DNA from: Methylomarinum sp050304855
Lineage (GTDB): Bacteria > Pseudomonadota > Gammaproteobacteria > Methylococcales > Methylomonadaceae
Direction of reading: 5' to 3'
Assembly: GCA_050304855.1 (NCBI GenBank)
Contig: JBNLEI010000277.1
Coordinates: 1 to 26,157 of the forward strand
DNA length: 26,157 bases
Part shown: positions 25,939-26,157 of the stretch, piece by piece
How the letters are laid out: the number at the start of each line of letters is the position of its first letter
Position numbering within the stretch: position 1 is the stretch's first letter
Position numbers and translations under genes: made by a program
Notes under the pieces: model-generated
Databases searched by the model: none
Told to the model about the DNA's origin: nothing
What the model saw: the letters and a program-made list of their open reading frames with translations, nothing else

Positions 25939-25967
25939 ATAATACCTAAATTACCTTAGTCTGTCCG
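25939..25967 (-). promoter_or_regulatory. Sigma-70-like promoter for glnE
   Basis: Reading the minus strand, CGGACA (25967-25962) and TATTAT (25944-25939) are 17 bases apart, matching four and five of the six consensus bases. The start point would be near 25932, about 26 bases before the ATG. It sits downstream of the 5S terminator, so glnE would have its own promoter. By eye only. Confidence 0.4.
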
Positions 25968-25991
25968 AAGAAATATCAATGCAGTGAGCGA

Positions 25992-26019
25992 AGGATTGAT
26001 TCATTATTTGAACAATCCT
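25992..26019. repeat. Inverted repeat upstream of glnE
   Basis: AGGATTG-A-TTCA (25992-26003) pairs with TGAACAATCCT (26009-26019): 11 pairs, one bulged A at 25999 and a 5-base loop. It lies between the rRNA terminator and the glnE promoter, about 25 bp upstream of the -35. No U-run follows on either strand, so an operator is more likely than a terminator. Confidence 0.5.
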
Positions 26020-26058
26020 GAAAAATAAAGCTTGAAAAAGGATGGCCCAATTTCAGGC

Positions 26059-26087
26059 AAAAAAAACCCGTCTGGGTAGACGGGTTT
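26059..26087 (-). terminator. Intrinsic terminator of the rRNA operon
   Basis: On the minus strand a perfect 10-bp stem AAACCCGTCT/AGACGGGTTT closes a 4-base loop, and the U-run continues beyond the stem to 26059. It begins 9 bases after the predicted 5S 3' end. It is the clearest intrinsic terminator in the window. Confidence 0.9.
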
Positions 26088-26096
26088 AGGATAAAG

Positions 26097-26157
26097 TGCT
26101 TGGCGATTCCCTACTTTCACATGGCAACCTGCCACACTATCATCGGCGCTAAGAGGT
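26097..26157 (-). rRNA. rrf: 5S ribosomal RNA, 3' half (truncated by window edge)
   Basis: Read on the minus strand, the sequence contains AGCGCCGATGATAGTGTGG and then GTGAAAGTAGGGAATCGCCA followed by AGCA, the helix IV/V and 3' strand of bacterial 5S rRNA, closely like the E. coli version. The last bases, GCCAAGCA, should pair with the 5' end, which lies beyond the window. It is followed by a strong terminator, so this is the end of an rRNA operon transcribed toward glnE. Confidence 0.93.

Noticed and set aside
1..26157. Mobile elements, CRISPR arrays, defence genes or clustered toxins
   Set aside because: No transposase, integrase, repeat array, tRNA-linked attachment site or defence domain was seen. 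The EVE-domain gene alone is not evidence of defence.

Overview
The window looks like ordinary chromosome of a gammaproteobacterium with roughly balanced base composition. Three neighbourhoods typical of the class support this: an rRNA operon followed by glnE-ilvE-waaF-waaC, hisE followed by tatABC, and divergent ilvA/rpiA. An obligate type I methanotroph (Methylococcales) is my best guess from overall impression, but no methane-oxidation gene is present to prove it. I see no insertion sequence, phage gene, CRISPR array, tRNA or toxin/defence island.

Left part (1-5244): the 3' part of tsaD; plsY on the minus strand; folB-folK on the plus strand; a PTR1/FolM-type pteridine reductase on the minus strand; a lipoprotein GDSL esterase; and the minus-strand operon hisE-tatA-tatB-tatC. 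Packing is extreme. folK and the reductase overlap tail to tail, the reductase and the esterase start 15 bp apart head to head, and the esterase and tatC share stop-codon bases. folB, folK and the reductase form a pterin/folate group.

Middle part (5245-9721): an EVE-domain protein with a recognisable promoter, an unrecognised 133-residue helical protein 20 bp upstream of a zinc-type cation diffusion facilitator, then biosynthetic threonine deaminase (ilvA, minus) divergent from ribose-5-phosphate isomerase (rpiA, plus). The 177-bp ilvA-rpiA gap holds a strong hairpin and a 21-codon ORF with a Shine-Dalgarno sequence.

Right part (9777-26157): everything is on the minus strand. In transcription order it reads 5S rRNA 3' end and its terminator, glnE, ilvE, waaF, waaC, then a complete type II secretion cluster gspE-F-G-H-I-J-K-L-M-(C/N)-D. 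This is the gene order of the Xanthomonas xps cluster. Genes from ilvE to gspD abut or overlap almost throughout, so heptosyltransferase and secretion genes are probably co-transcribed. The secretin carries its own lipoprotein signal and the GspC-like protein has no PDZ domain, both Xps-like traits. No prepilin peptidase, pilotin or obvious secreted substrate lies here.

I did not find a clearly novel system. The points most worth checking are the waaC-gspE coupling, the unknown gene paired with the metal transporter, the structured ilvA-rpiA gap, and the small inverted repeats upstream of glnE and between gspH and gspI.
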